A stretch of DNA of 64,000 nucleotides from positions 1-64,000 of IMG/VR virus record IMGVR_UViG_3300025413_001393. One strand, given 5' to 3'. The translations under genes and the position numbers were made by a program. Of this stretch, positions 40,498 to 48,396 are shown one piece after another. This DNA is from a virus. Positions within the stretch are counted from its first letter, which is position 1. Each line of letters opens with the position of its first letter. The notes under the pieces were generated by a model. The model did no database searches. It was not told where the DNA came from and was given only the letters and a program-made list of their open reading frames with translations.

Positions 40498-43320
40498 ATG
40501 TTAGATTACAGCTTCGAAAACGTTTACAAATTTAATACTCTCTTAGAGCAAAAAGCTGAATCCGAGGGTCCAAAAGCTAAGTTAACGTATGCTGAAGATT
40601 TGATTCTCGAAAGAGGTAAAGATGGTATCAAGTATTTTAACGAACAAATACTCGAATTATTAAAGAACTTTCAAGGTCTGGAAACAGATCAAATGGTTAA
40701 CGCCAAAGTAGATGGTTCTCCAGGTATTCTTTTTGGTGCTGATCCAAGACCTCAATATCAAGGTCAGTTCTTTATAGGAGTCAATCGTGCTATTATTGGA
40801 GCTAAGAATCCTAAAGCTGTTCACGACGAGCACGATCTTAACACATTAATAACAAACGAAGGTTTAAGACACGTTATATCCAACCTTCTTCCGTATCTTA
40901 AGAATCTTTGTGCTGGTACTAATTTTATTTATCAAGCAGATGTATTGTTCTCCAGTCCCGAACAAAAGAAAGAAGAAGTAATTGATGGAGAACAATGTTT
41001 AACGTTTACTCCAAACATGCTAACGTATGCTGTTCCTGTTGAAAGTAGATCACAGCTTTATAAAAAATTAAAGTTTGCAAAGATTGGAATTGTAGTTCAT
41101 GATAAGTGCACAGGAAAGACTGATGAAAGCGGTCAGCAAATTATACCATCCTCAGTCGGTAAACAGTATCCTGAACTGCTAAACGCTGCAGCAAAGTCAA
41201 AAGATGTATTTGTTGATGGCAGTAGACACGAGTCCGTTCAAATGGATATCGATGAACAGAGTATTGCTAATCTAAATGCTAAACTTCAAAAGATAAATTC
41301 CATAGCAAGTTCAATTGGAGACGATTTTAATACTGAGTGGATTACTAACAAGCCAATTCAAAGCAAATATCAAACATTTGTAGGGCGTCATGTAACAAGA
41401 GATGATGGTGGTATTTTTGAGCTTTCAAAACAAAAAGCTAAACCAAACTTTAGTAAGATAGTTGATGAACTCAACAAGCAAGTATTAGAAGAGTACAAAT
41501 CTGCTTCAAAAAAAGAATCAGTCTCTGCTTGGTTAAACATTAATCACGATAATCTCGAAAAAATGTTAGAAGTATTCTTCAATATTAGAAATATTGTAGA
41601 TGATGTTCTTGATCTTCTATATACAATGGAATCTAAGCTTGGTAAAACTTTTGTAAAACTTCCAGATGGTACGTATCAACCAAGTCGTGGAGAAGGTTTT
41701 GTTCTATTCAAGCATCAAAACCACGTTAAGTTTATTGATCGTTTAGACTTCACAAGAAGTGCAAAACTTTATAGCAAATACAATATGCCAGCTAGTGTTG
41801 ATGAGAGTTTAATCTTAGAAAGCCAGCATGTTTTTCACAACTTAAAGCGAATCTTACAAAAAGATGTTAATCCAACTATTCAATGGCTAGAACAACTTAC
41901 AGGTTTGCAATTCGTTGAAACAAACAACATTCTAGGAACAACAGGAAAGAAAGAATCTAGCGGAGATTTGGATCTTGGTATTAATGCAAACGATCATACA
42001 AAGGAAGAGCTCGTCGCAAAGCTTCAAGCTTGGTGTGAAAAGAATAATATACCTCATGATAAAATCTTTAATACAAGAGAAAGAAAAGATAAGAAAACAA
42101 AAGAACCTATTCCTGCATTCAAGGATGGTTGGATTGATAAGACAGGAACAAGTGTACATTTCAAAGCTCCAATCAACGGAGACGTTTCAAACGGATTTGT
42201 TCAAACAGATTTTATGTTCCTTCCTGATTTAGAGTGGTCAAGATTTGCTCTTCAAGGAAGTCCGCATGAAGTTTCAGCTTTTAAAGGAGAAGACAAACAC
42301 GAGCTGCTTAAGAAATTAGCTAAAGTAGCCGATCCAAATTTAGTAATGTCATGGAGTCATCTTAGTGGATTATTAAATTCGGAAACAAGAGAAGTCATAT
42401 CAAATAAACCGGACGAAGTAGCTGAAAAAATTCTTGGAAACGGAGCAAAAGCAAACGATATTACTTCAGTAGAAAATATACTAGCTTTTATTAAAGCCCA
42501 TCATTTGCAACAAAAATTTGCGCCAGCAATAGATGAGTATAAAGCTCAATTCAATAAACAAAACGAAATTGAGGCGTTGCTAAGAGAATCGGCTTTTTCC
42601 TTCAAGCGCTTTTTTGTTGAGCAAGCAAGTGTTGCTGAAATAGGCTTCTTTCCTGGAGCGTTTAAACCTCTTCATACAGGACATATAAAGGCAATAAACG
42701 ATGCAGCTAAACAAGTTAAAGGACCGTTGTTTGTAGTATTATCAAAAAATTCAAGAGAATCAGAAGGAGGTATGGAGTTTACTCTAGAGCAAACTTTAGA
42801 ATTGTTTAAATTATACAAACAATTTTTACCAGAAAAAGTTCATATATCAGTTGCTGATAAAACTCCTCCACTTACAGTCATGCAATGCCTTGTTATTATG
42901 AACAACGAAGGCAAATATGTACTCGGTAAGACTCCAAAAAATTGGGATCCTAATGTACCTTTGCCTGATCCAGAAACACTCGTTGAGCCATCAACAAAAG
43001 AAGTAATGAAATATGTACCACAAGCTTCAAGTTATGTTGTAAAACTCGCTGTTGGAAATACACCAGAAGATCAAAAAAGATATACTGATATTTTCAAAGG
43101 GGATCGTTATCAAGGCAAGGGAGCAAAAGCTGAAGTAATACAAACACTTAAAGGATGGAGTGCTACAATTCTTCGTAATGGCTTAGAAAACCTTAACAAG
43201 GAAGTACTTGAAGAGTACATTCCTTTTAAGAGTAATACAGAAGAATTCAAAAGAGCTCTAACAATACTCTACGGCAACAATCCTAAACTAAAACAAGCTT
43301 TGCAGTTGTTTAACAATTAG
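40498..43320 (+). CDS. Fusion: DUF6267 ligase-like + Pol-beta-type nucleotidyltransferase + NMNAT-like domain
   Basis: 940 residues in three parts. Residues about 20-330 match DUF6267 of large phages: AEDLILERGKDG and NAKVDGSPGILFGADP, whose KxDG resembles motif I of covalent nucleotidyltransferases (ligases). Residues about 430-650 resemble a Pol-beta-type nucleotidyltransferase (SSGDLDLGIN, VQTDFMF). Residues about 715-940 start IGFFPGAFKPLHTGHIKAIN, the HxGH nucleotide-binding motif of NMNAT/cytidylyltransferases. The first 20 residues (YKFNTLLEQKAES) hold an LxE site like capsid-targeting peptides. Substrates are unknown; nucleic-acid end or NAD metabolism is possible. Its stop interlocks with the convergent nuclease gene. 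Confidence 0.75.
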   Translation: MLDYSFENVYKFNTLLEQKAESEGPKAKLTYAEDLILERGKDGIKYFNEQILELLKNFQGLETDQMVNAKVDGSPGILFGADPRPQYQGQFFIGVNRAIIGAKNPKAVHDEHDLNTLITNEGLRHVISNLLPYLKNLCAGTNFIYQADVLFSSPEQKKEEVIDGEQCLTFTPNMLTYAVPVESRSQLYKKLKFAKIGIVVHDKCTGKTDESGQQIIPSSVGKQYPELLNAAAKSKDVFVDGSRHESVQMDIDEQSIANLNAKLQKINSIASSIGDDFNTEWITNKPIQSKYQTFVGRHVTRDDGGIFELSKQKAKPNFSKIVDELNKQVLEEYKSASKKESVSAWLNINHDNLEKMLEVFFNIRNIVDDVLDLLYTMESKLGKTFVKLPDGTYQPSRGEGFVLFKHQNHVKFIDRLDFTRSAKLYSKYNMPASVDESLILESQHVFHNLKRILQKDVNPTIQWLEQLTGLQFVETNNILGTTGKKESSGDLDLGINANDHTKEELVAKLQAWCEKNNIPHDKIFNTRERKDKKTKEPIPAFKDGWIDKTGTSVHFKAPINGDVSNGFVQTDFMFLPDLEWSRFALQGSPHEVSAFKGEDKHELLKKLAKVADPNLVMSWSHLSGLLNSETREVISNKPDEVAEKILGNGAKANDITSVENILAFIKAHHLQQKFAPAIDEYKAQFNKQNEIEALLRESAFSFKRFFVEQASVAEIGFFPGAFKPLHTGHIKAINDAAKQVKGPLFVVLSKNSRESEGGMEFTLEQTLELFKLYKQFLPEKVHISVADKTPPLTVMQCLVIMNNEGKYVLGKTPKNWDPNVPLPDPETLVEPSTKEVMKYVPQASSYVVKLAVGNTPEDQKRYTDIFKGDRYQGKGAKAEVIQTLKGWSATILRNGLENLNKEVLEEYIPFKSNTEEFKRALTILYGNNPKLKQALQLFNN

Positions 43321-44861
43321 TTTGTGTAGTTTATATGAGAGGCTCCACCGTGCTCTGAGCCTACTGCCATGTCCAATTCCAGATTAGAAGTTTTGTAGAA
43401 CAAATCAGTCAAATAACTTATTGATTTGTCTTTTACAAACAACGGCATAGCGTTTTTAGTGCTATCGTTTATCGTCAAAAAGTGAGTAAAATTAGCAGCC
43501 TTAGCATATGAATACATACTAACAGCAAACACTAGCGCCTTTAAAGCTCTTTCGTCTTTCTGTAAAAGTTTATTAAAATATAAGTTGTTACTAGCAGTAA
43601 GAACTTCATTAAGACCGTTAGTTATCTCTTGACCGTTTTCTTCATAATTTCTAAACGAAGTTAGAGCTTCAACGGCTTGCTCAATTGTTAAAGAAGGATT
43701 TTCTAAAAAGAAATGTAGAGCTGCATGTTTAAAGCTCAGTGTACCAATGTCTTTGCCACTATAAAACGAGGATTCATGTTTGTTTAAATCAGCAATAGTT
43801 TGCTTAATAATAGCTTTGAATCTATCTACAAACTCACGTAAATTTTTTGTCTCATCTGGTGTTGGTTTGCTGGTGTTTTCGTTTTCTAATTTATAAATGT
43901 AGTTATTGTTTTGGAAAAAACTAATAGCATTCATTCGAGCTTGAGGTAAAACAGCTTGAGATTTTTGAACAAGAAGAGTAGCTACATCTTTAGGATTTTT
44001 TGTATTTAAATCAAACGGAACTAATAACTCATTTAATTTTGTTACATATGAACTTGACAATATAGATTGAACTGGAGTAAGAATTTCTTTTATTCTATCA
44101 ATAAAATCCTTTTCTCTTGCTTGAAGAGAACGCTTAGAGAGCTGACCTCCACCCTTTGTTGCAAGGGTTTGCATCGTTTTAACAGCATTTTCTGCAGCAA
44201 AAGGAGCTTTACCGATACGGCCTCCTGTACCTTTAACCTCAACAAATACCGAATCCCCAAACGTAAGATCCCCAACTTTTGCTTTTTTACCATTAGTAAG
44301 CAAACTCAGAGCAATCTCTCCTCTGCCTATACTAGCAAGGCCGGTTTTAGCATCAGCCCAATTAAACAAATCTTCAAATAACTCGCTTACGCCAGATATC
44401 TGTTTTAAGCTATTAATTGTAGTTTCTTTGATGTTGAAAGGTTTTCCTCCATTCAAAGCCGTTTCTACTGCATTTAATTTTTCTTTATTGCTAACAATAT
44501 AATCAATATCTGTGTTTAATATGCCATGATCAGCAAATTTAACAGCTAGTGCTTCTTGACTTAAATTTGTCCAGCCAGAAGATTTGACTAAATTTTGAAT
44601 ACTAGGACCTAAAGCTTCTGAAGCAATTACACTTTTAACTCTGCGTAATGTTTTTTCATCAGTAATTACACCGAGTGGCTTAAGACCATTATACTTTGGC
44701 TGTCCAGTACCGGTGTTCATATCCATAGCATAAAAACCAGTATTTTCAAGTATAACACTATAAGCTTCGTTTAAGGTTCTTGGCTTAAAGTCTTTCTTTT
44801 CAATTTCTCTGCCTTGAAGCATCTGCTCGTAGAGCTTTTTTAGTCTATAATCTTCACTCAT
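43317..44861 (-). CDS. PD-(D/E)XK-type nuclease-like protein
   Basis: 514 residues. Residues about 180-220 read SIGRGEIALSLLTNGKKAKV, GDLTF, then VFVEVKGTGGRIGK. The E...GD...ExK arrangement is that of PD-(D/E)XK nucleases, and the GxGE lead and GGRIG end recur in phage members I know of. The N-terminal 150 residues and C-terminal helical 280 residues are not recognised. The gene faces the 940-residue fusion and shares its stop region. A role in DNA repair, host DNA breakdown or defence is possible. Confidence 0.65.
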   Translation of the reverse strand: MSEDYRLKKLYEQMLQGREIEKKDFKPRTLNEAYSVILENTGFYAMDMNTGTGQPKYNGLKPLGVITDEKTLRRVKSVIASEALGPSIQNLVKSSGWTNLSQEALAVKFADHGILNTDIDYIVSNKEKLNAVETALNGGKPFNIKETTINSLKQISGVSELFEDLFNWADAKTGLASIGRGEIALSLLTNGKKAKVGDLTFGDSVFVEVKGTGGRIGKAPFAAENAVKTMQTLATKGGGQLSKRSLQAREKDFIDRIKEILTPVQSILSSSYVTKLNELLVPFDLNTKNPKDVATLLVQKSQAVLPQARMNAISFFQNNNYIYKLENENTSKPTPDETKNLREFVDRFKAIIKQTIADLNKHESSFYSGKDIGTLSFKHAALHFFLENPSLTIEQAVEALTSFRNYEENGQEITNGLNEVLTASNNLYFNKLLQKDERALKALVFAVSMYSYAKAANFTHFLTINDSTKNAMPLFVKDKSISYLTDLFYKTSNLELDMAVGSEHGGASHINYTN

Positions 44862-44875
44862 TGTTGTTTATCTAA

Positions 44876-45139
44876 TTAATCTTCTTTATCATTTTCTCCA
44901 TCTTTAAGTTTGTCATCATCGTCATCATACATAACGATGTCAACTCTAGCTTCAGGTGGAATAGGAATACCCAGAGCCCATAAAAACCTCTGAAAAGTTT
45001 CTAAAAGAACTTCAACAGACGTCTCTTCTCCGTCTATAGATATTTCAATGTTTTGGTGGTGTTCAGGAGAAGTATAGGTAAATTTTACTCTTGCATCTTC
45101 TTCAAACTTAGTTTTAGACAGGTCAAACAATGGACGCAT
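44876..45139 (-). CDS. Hypothetical acidic small protein
   Basis: 87 residues from the ATG at 45139, which has AATAAGTA 5 nt upstream; a longer frame to 45265 overlaps the phoH leader and is not preferred. It has a beta-rich start (EDARVKFTYTSPEHHQNIEI), a helix EVLLETFQRFLWALGI and a very acidic tail (YDDDDDKLKDGENDKED). Not recognised. Acidic-tailed small proteins of this kind could mimic nucleic acid, but this is only a possibility. Confidence 0.5.
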   Translation of the reverse strand: MRPLFDLSKTKFEEDARVKFTYTSPEHHQNIEISIDGEETSVEVLLETFQRFLWALGIPIPPEARVDIVMYDDDDDKLKDGENDKED

Positions 45140-45144
45140 ATAGA

Positions 45145-45167
45145 TACTTATTGTAATTTGATAAGTA
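45145..45167. promoter_or_regulatory. Back-to-back octamers in the divergent gap before phoH leader
   Basis: AATAAGTA on the minus strand (45145-45152, 5 nt before the ATG at 45139) and GATAAGTA on the plus strand (45160-45167, 8 nt before the leader ATG). Confidence 0.5.
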
Positions 45168-45175
45168 ATATATAG

Positions 45176-45256
45176 ATGACAATTCAGGCATCTGCAATTT
45201 TGAATCAGCATTTTAACAAGCAACCTTCGCCGGTTGCTTTTTTTATTTTCCCATGA
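45176..45256 (+). CDS. Putative leader peptide ahead of phoH
   Basis: 26 codons: MTIQASAILNQHFNKQPSPV then AFFIFP. It begins 8 nt after GATAAGTA and its TGA overlaps the phoH ATG as ATGA. A GC-rich hairpin followed by a run of T lies inside it (45219-45245). The peptide itself need not be functional. The arrangement resembles attenuation, where ribosome position decides whether the hairpin stops transcription. It may instead be a chance frame over a plain terminator. Confidence 0.4.
   Translation: MTIQASAILNQHFNKQPSPVAFFIFP
45219..45245 (+). terminator. Hairpin plus T-run inside phoH leader (terminator or attenuator)
   Basis: Stem AGCAACC/GGTTGCT with a 6-nt loop and at least seven T on the plus strand. 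It lies within the 26-codon leader ORF just before phoH and faces phoH transcription, so it looks like an attenuator, or a stop for rightward read-through. Confidence 0.75.
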
Positions 45257-46068
45257 AAAAACCAAAAAAACCTAAAACCTCAAAAACTCCAATTGTAAAT
45301 TTGACAACTCAGGAAGCTCCTCCTGTTGATAATTCTCCTAGAGTTCCTCAAAGAGATAAACTACCATATACTTTGTCAATAAGAGGTCTTGAATGGACTC
45401 CAAAACAAAAAGATTTTATTGAGCTTGCTACTCATAAAGACACAAGAGTTGTGTTTTTAAGTGGTCCAGCAGGTACATCTAAAACAGCTCTTGCAGTATA
45501 TTGTGCTTTAACTCTGATGAATGCAAAGAAAGCAAGTGAGTTAATTTATGTAAGATCAGTAGTAGAAAGTGCTTCTACAAGTCTTGGTTCCTTGCCTGGT
45601 GAAGCTCACGATAAATTTAAACCTTTTGCTATGCCACTAGTTGATAAACTCGAAGAGTTTCTTTGCAGTGGAGACATTAAAAAACTCTTTATTGACGAAA
45701 GAGTAAAGCCTATTCCAATCAATTATCTAAGAGGAGCATCTTATAATGCTAACTGTGTTATTGTAGACGAAGCTCAAAACTTAAACAATAAAGAACTCGT
45801 AACAGCTATTACACGTGTTGGTAAGTTTAGTAAATTCTTTATTCTTGGAGATCCGATGCAGACAGATCTTAAGCATAGTGAACAATCTGGATTTAAACCA
45901 ATGTTTGATATTTTTAACGATGAAGATTCAAGAAAGCAAGGCGTCTTTTGTGTACAATTTGGAAAAGAAGATATTATGAGATCCGAACTTCTTAAGTTTA
46001 TTGTTGAGAAGATAGAAAATTATCAAGAAAAAGAAAAAGAGAAAGCTAAATCTTATAGAAAAGATTGA
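45253..46068 (+). CDS. phoH: PhoH-like ATPase
   Basis: 271 residues. Walker A is GPAGTSKT at residues 71-78, Walker B is VIVDEAQN, and ILGDPMQTDL is the third conserved motif; SIRGLEWTPKQKDFIEL precedes the P-loop as in phage PhoH. The protein is a P-loop ATPase related to RNA-helicase-like enzymes, widespread in marine phages; its precise role is unsettled. The Lys-rich N-terminal 30 residues and the C-terminal coiled end are typical extras. Translation may be coupled to the leader ORF by ATGA. Confidence 0.92.
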   Translation: MKKPKKPKTSKTPIVNLTTQEAPPVDNSPRVPQRDKLPYTLSIRGLEWTPKQKDFIELATHKDTRVVFLSGPAGTSKTALAVYCALTLMNAKKASELIYVRSVVESASTSLGSLPGEAHDKFKPFAMPLVDKLEEFLCSGDIKKLFIDERVKPIPINYLRGASYNANCVIVDEAQNLNNKELVTAITRVGKFSKFFILGDPMQTDLKHSEQSGFKPMFDIFNDEDSRKQGVFCVQFGKEDIMRSELLKFIVEKIENYQEKEKEKAKSYRKD

Positions 46069-46106
46069 GTCTTGAACTATTCTTAGTTTTATAATAAGAT
46101 ATAGGT

Positions 46107-46640
46107 ATGGACGAAAATACCTATACGCCCGAACTATCTGCCAATATAAGCTCTTTGGAAGAATCAATGCGTAGTACTATTCAAGCAGTACTATCATCTC
46201 TACAAGAAGTGCAAAATAAAGTTGGTCTTCCACCGGATGTTCCTCATCATCCCTATGAGAGGTTAAAACACGAGCATGTAACTTCAAAAGGAAAAGATTT
46301 TTATTCTCACGAAGATATTGAAGTGGATCCATCTGTAGAACCACATCATTTTAATGATCTTATTAAAGAAATAAGCGATTGCAAACACCAAAGAACTTTG
46401 GATCATATGGATTACATTGCAAATTACGGACATCAATCCCATGAACATGCTGGTAATATGTTTGCTAGCGTTTCAGACAATGATATAACATTGGATACTG
46501 AGCATATAGCTTCGCATATTCAATACGTAGAAATGCTTAAAAATATTCCATTATCTGCAATAGATGCAGATCCAAAAGGAATGGCAACTAAAATTCTCTC
46601 AAAATACGTTGAAACGTATCATCCATCACGGTGGAGTTAA
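46107..46640 (+). CDS. Hypothetical His-rich protein
   Basis: 177 residues, helical, with an unusual number of histidines (PHHPYERLKHEH, EPHHFND, HQSHEHAG) that could bind metal. Not recognised. It follows phoH after 38 nt with a weak ATAAGAT-like box upstream. Its stop interlocks with the convergent spike gene over 46637-46640. A baseplate or tail association is possible only by position. Confidence 0.5.
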   Translation: MDENTYTPELSANISSLEESMRSTIQAVLSSLQEVQNKVGLPPDVPHHPYERLKHEHVTSKGKDFYSHEDIEVDPSVEPHHFNDLIKEISDCKHQRTLDHMDYIANYGHQSHEHAGNMFASVSDNDITLDTEHIASHIQYVEMLKNIPLSAIDADPKGMATKILSKYVETYHPSRWS

Positions 46641-48361
46641 ACTTTCTTAGATTTAAATACTGAAGGTCCAAGAAGAGCTAGCTGAGCTGCAGCAAAAGCG
46701 TTGCCAACAGTAGATTGGAATGTCAAATTTAAAGCTTCCATTACTCCGACTTGTTTATGCATAGGAGCTGCTTCTTCACATCCTGACTGTTTAGATAGTA
46801 CAGAATCGTGAGTATCGGATGAATAATCCATATCTGGTAGTCTTATACTGTGACTATGTTTCATGTCCGGAAGAGCATGAGTGTGAGGAAAATTATTTAA
46901 AATAATATTTTTTAATACTGTTTGTGTAAGTAAATTAATTGATAATTTACTAAGAGTTATATTTACAGGGCCAGATGCATCTCCAACGCTACCAGTACCT
47001 GTTAGTGAACCTCCTACACCATTAGCTTTAACAACCATTGTTCTTGATGGTAAGATGTATCCAGTACCTTGAGCAAGCGGTTCAACTGGAATAGCATTAT
47101 ATCCAATATTAAAAGCCTTGTCTGACATTCCCTGCGAAAATCTTGGCCCCATCATACCTTGTAAACTAACAGGTTCGGCAGCATTTACAATTGCATGAGC
47201 AATCATATCTTTTGTTGCTGCAGCAATACTCTCAACAGCTGCTCCACCCCAAAAAGCTGGACCTGAATATAAGTCGGAACAGGAAGCTTCATCGGTTGGT
47301 TTTTTTGTTCCAACACAAGAGCCATGTACAAAAGATATACTTTGAGAATGCGTATGTCCTCCAACTCGCAAATTTCCAGTATTGCTGATCGTACCTTTAA
47401 CGAAAAAGTCTCCATCTGATGGAGCTACCTCAATACTCTTTCCGTTAAGCTGTACAAATTCTCCTTCAAGTGTTAGTGTTCCTGTTTGTGTACCAATAGT
47501 TATTTCTGGACTAGAAATTGTTGTAATTCCACCTGAAATTACAATAGGACCTCCAGTTGTGATGTCGACACCTTGTGTTCCTGTAACAACAGAAAATTTA
47601 TTAGAACATTTAATCATGTAATGTCCACCAGGAGATGCGACAGAATTTATACCTTGAACATGATTTGCTGGAGCTCCCTCAGAAAACATTGGAGCACCAT
47701 TCTTTAAGTCTAAACTTCCGTGCGGAACCAATCTTTTGTGTCTAGTTTTTCCTCCTTTAATAACGGTGTGTGAAGGAGCATCATTCATTCCAAGACCTAC
47801 CTCTAATAATTCGTGACCAGCTACAATTGTGTATCTATTACCTCCACCACCTGTTGAAGAACCAAGCTTCTGTTCAAGCTTTGATATTTCAGCAGCTGAA
47901 GCTTTGTGTTTTTCTGCAACTTGTTTTTCTTTAGCTGAACGGTCTGATGGATCTTTAATTGTTTTTTTGCCTCCACAAGCTTTGCAGGGAGTTTTTAAAA
48001 CGCTTGATTTTGATACTGGACTATGATCTTTTAAATAACTAATAACGCCTGTTGGAATTTTAATTGGAACAGCTCGCTGCAAGATGCCACCAATGTGACT
48101 GAGAGTCTTAGAAACTTTTGTTACAAGAATATCTCCTGTGCAATGCGGACAAGGTAATTCTCTTTGACCATCAGATGATGAAGGTGGTGGAGGAGGATTT
48201 GTATTCCCTGAAGAGTTTATTTTAATATCACTACTAGGAATACCTCCTTTATCCGGAATAAATGTATTGTTTGGACCCCATGTACCAGTCTGGCCAGCAG
48301 CATTTATTCCACTGCTTCCAGGTATAAATTGCATTGGACCATTTACTTTTGTTACAGACAT
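46637..48361 (-). CDS. Baseplate spike-like protein with zinc knuckles and HxH motifs
   Basis: 574 residues. Near the N-terminus CPHC (71-74) and CKAC (126-129) form a split DnaJ-like zinc site. Residues about 230-330 are a beta-helix-like repeat (VDITTGGPIVISGGITTISS, PEITIGTQTGTLTLEGEF) as in gp5/VgrG spikes. GGHTHSQ and later PHTHALPDMKHSHS give several HxH pairs, the type that holds an iron ion at spike tips. It lies just downstream of the gp5-like hub gene, fitting a membrane-piercing spike. TATAAATT lies 6 nt upstream. Confidence 0.6.
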   Translation of the reverse strand: MSVTKVNGPMQFIPGSSGINAAGQTGTWGPNNTFIPDKGGIPSSDIKINSSGNTNPPPPPSSSDGQRELPCPHCTGDILVTKVSKTLSHIGGILQRAVPIKIPTGVISYLKDHSPVSKSSVLKTPCKACGGKKTIKDPSDRSAKEKQVAEKHKASAAEISKLEQKLGSSTGGGGNRYTIVAGHELLEVGLGMNDAPSHTVIKGGKTRHKRLVPHGSLDLKNGAPMFSEGAPANHVQGINSVASPGGHYMIKCSNKFSVVTGTQGVDITTGGPIVISGGITTISSPEITIGTQTGTLTLEGEFVQLNGKSIEVAPSDGDFFVKGTISNTGNLRVGGHTHSQSISFVHGSCVGTKKPTDEASCSDLYSGPAFWGGAAVESIAAATKDMIAHAIVNAAEPVSLQGMMGPRFSQGMSDKAFNIGYNAIPVEPLAQGTGYILPSRTMVVKANGVGGSLTGTGSVGDASGPVNITLSKLSINLLTQTVLKNIILNNFPHTHALPDMKHSHSIRLPDMDYSSDTHDSVLSKQSGCEEAAPMHKQVGVMEALNLTFQSTVGNAFAAAQLALLGPSVFKSKKV

Positions 48362-48367
48362 ATTATT

Positions 48368-48375
48368 AATTTATA
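48368..48375 (-). promoter_or_regulatory. TATAAATT box before spike gene
   Basis: 6 nt before the ATG at 48361; one mismatch to TATAAATA. Confidence 0.35.
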
Positions 48376-48396
48376 CGATTGGTTGTTTAAAAACTA

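Noticed and set aside
45140-45265. Longer N-terminus for the 87-residue acidic protein
   Set aside because: It would run through the phoH leader and hairpin; the ATG at 45139 has its own AATAAGTA box and starts the conserved-looking part.
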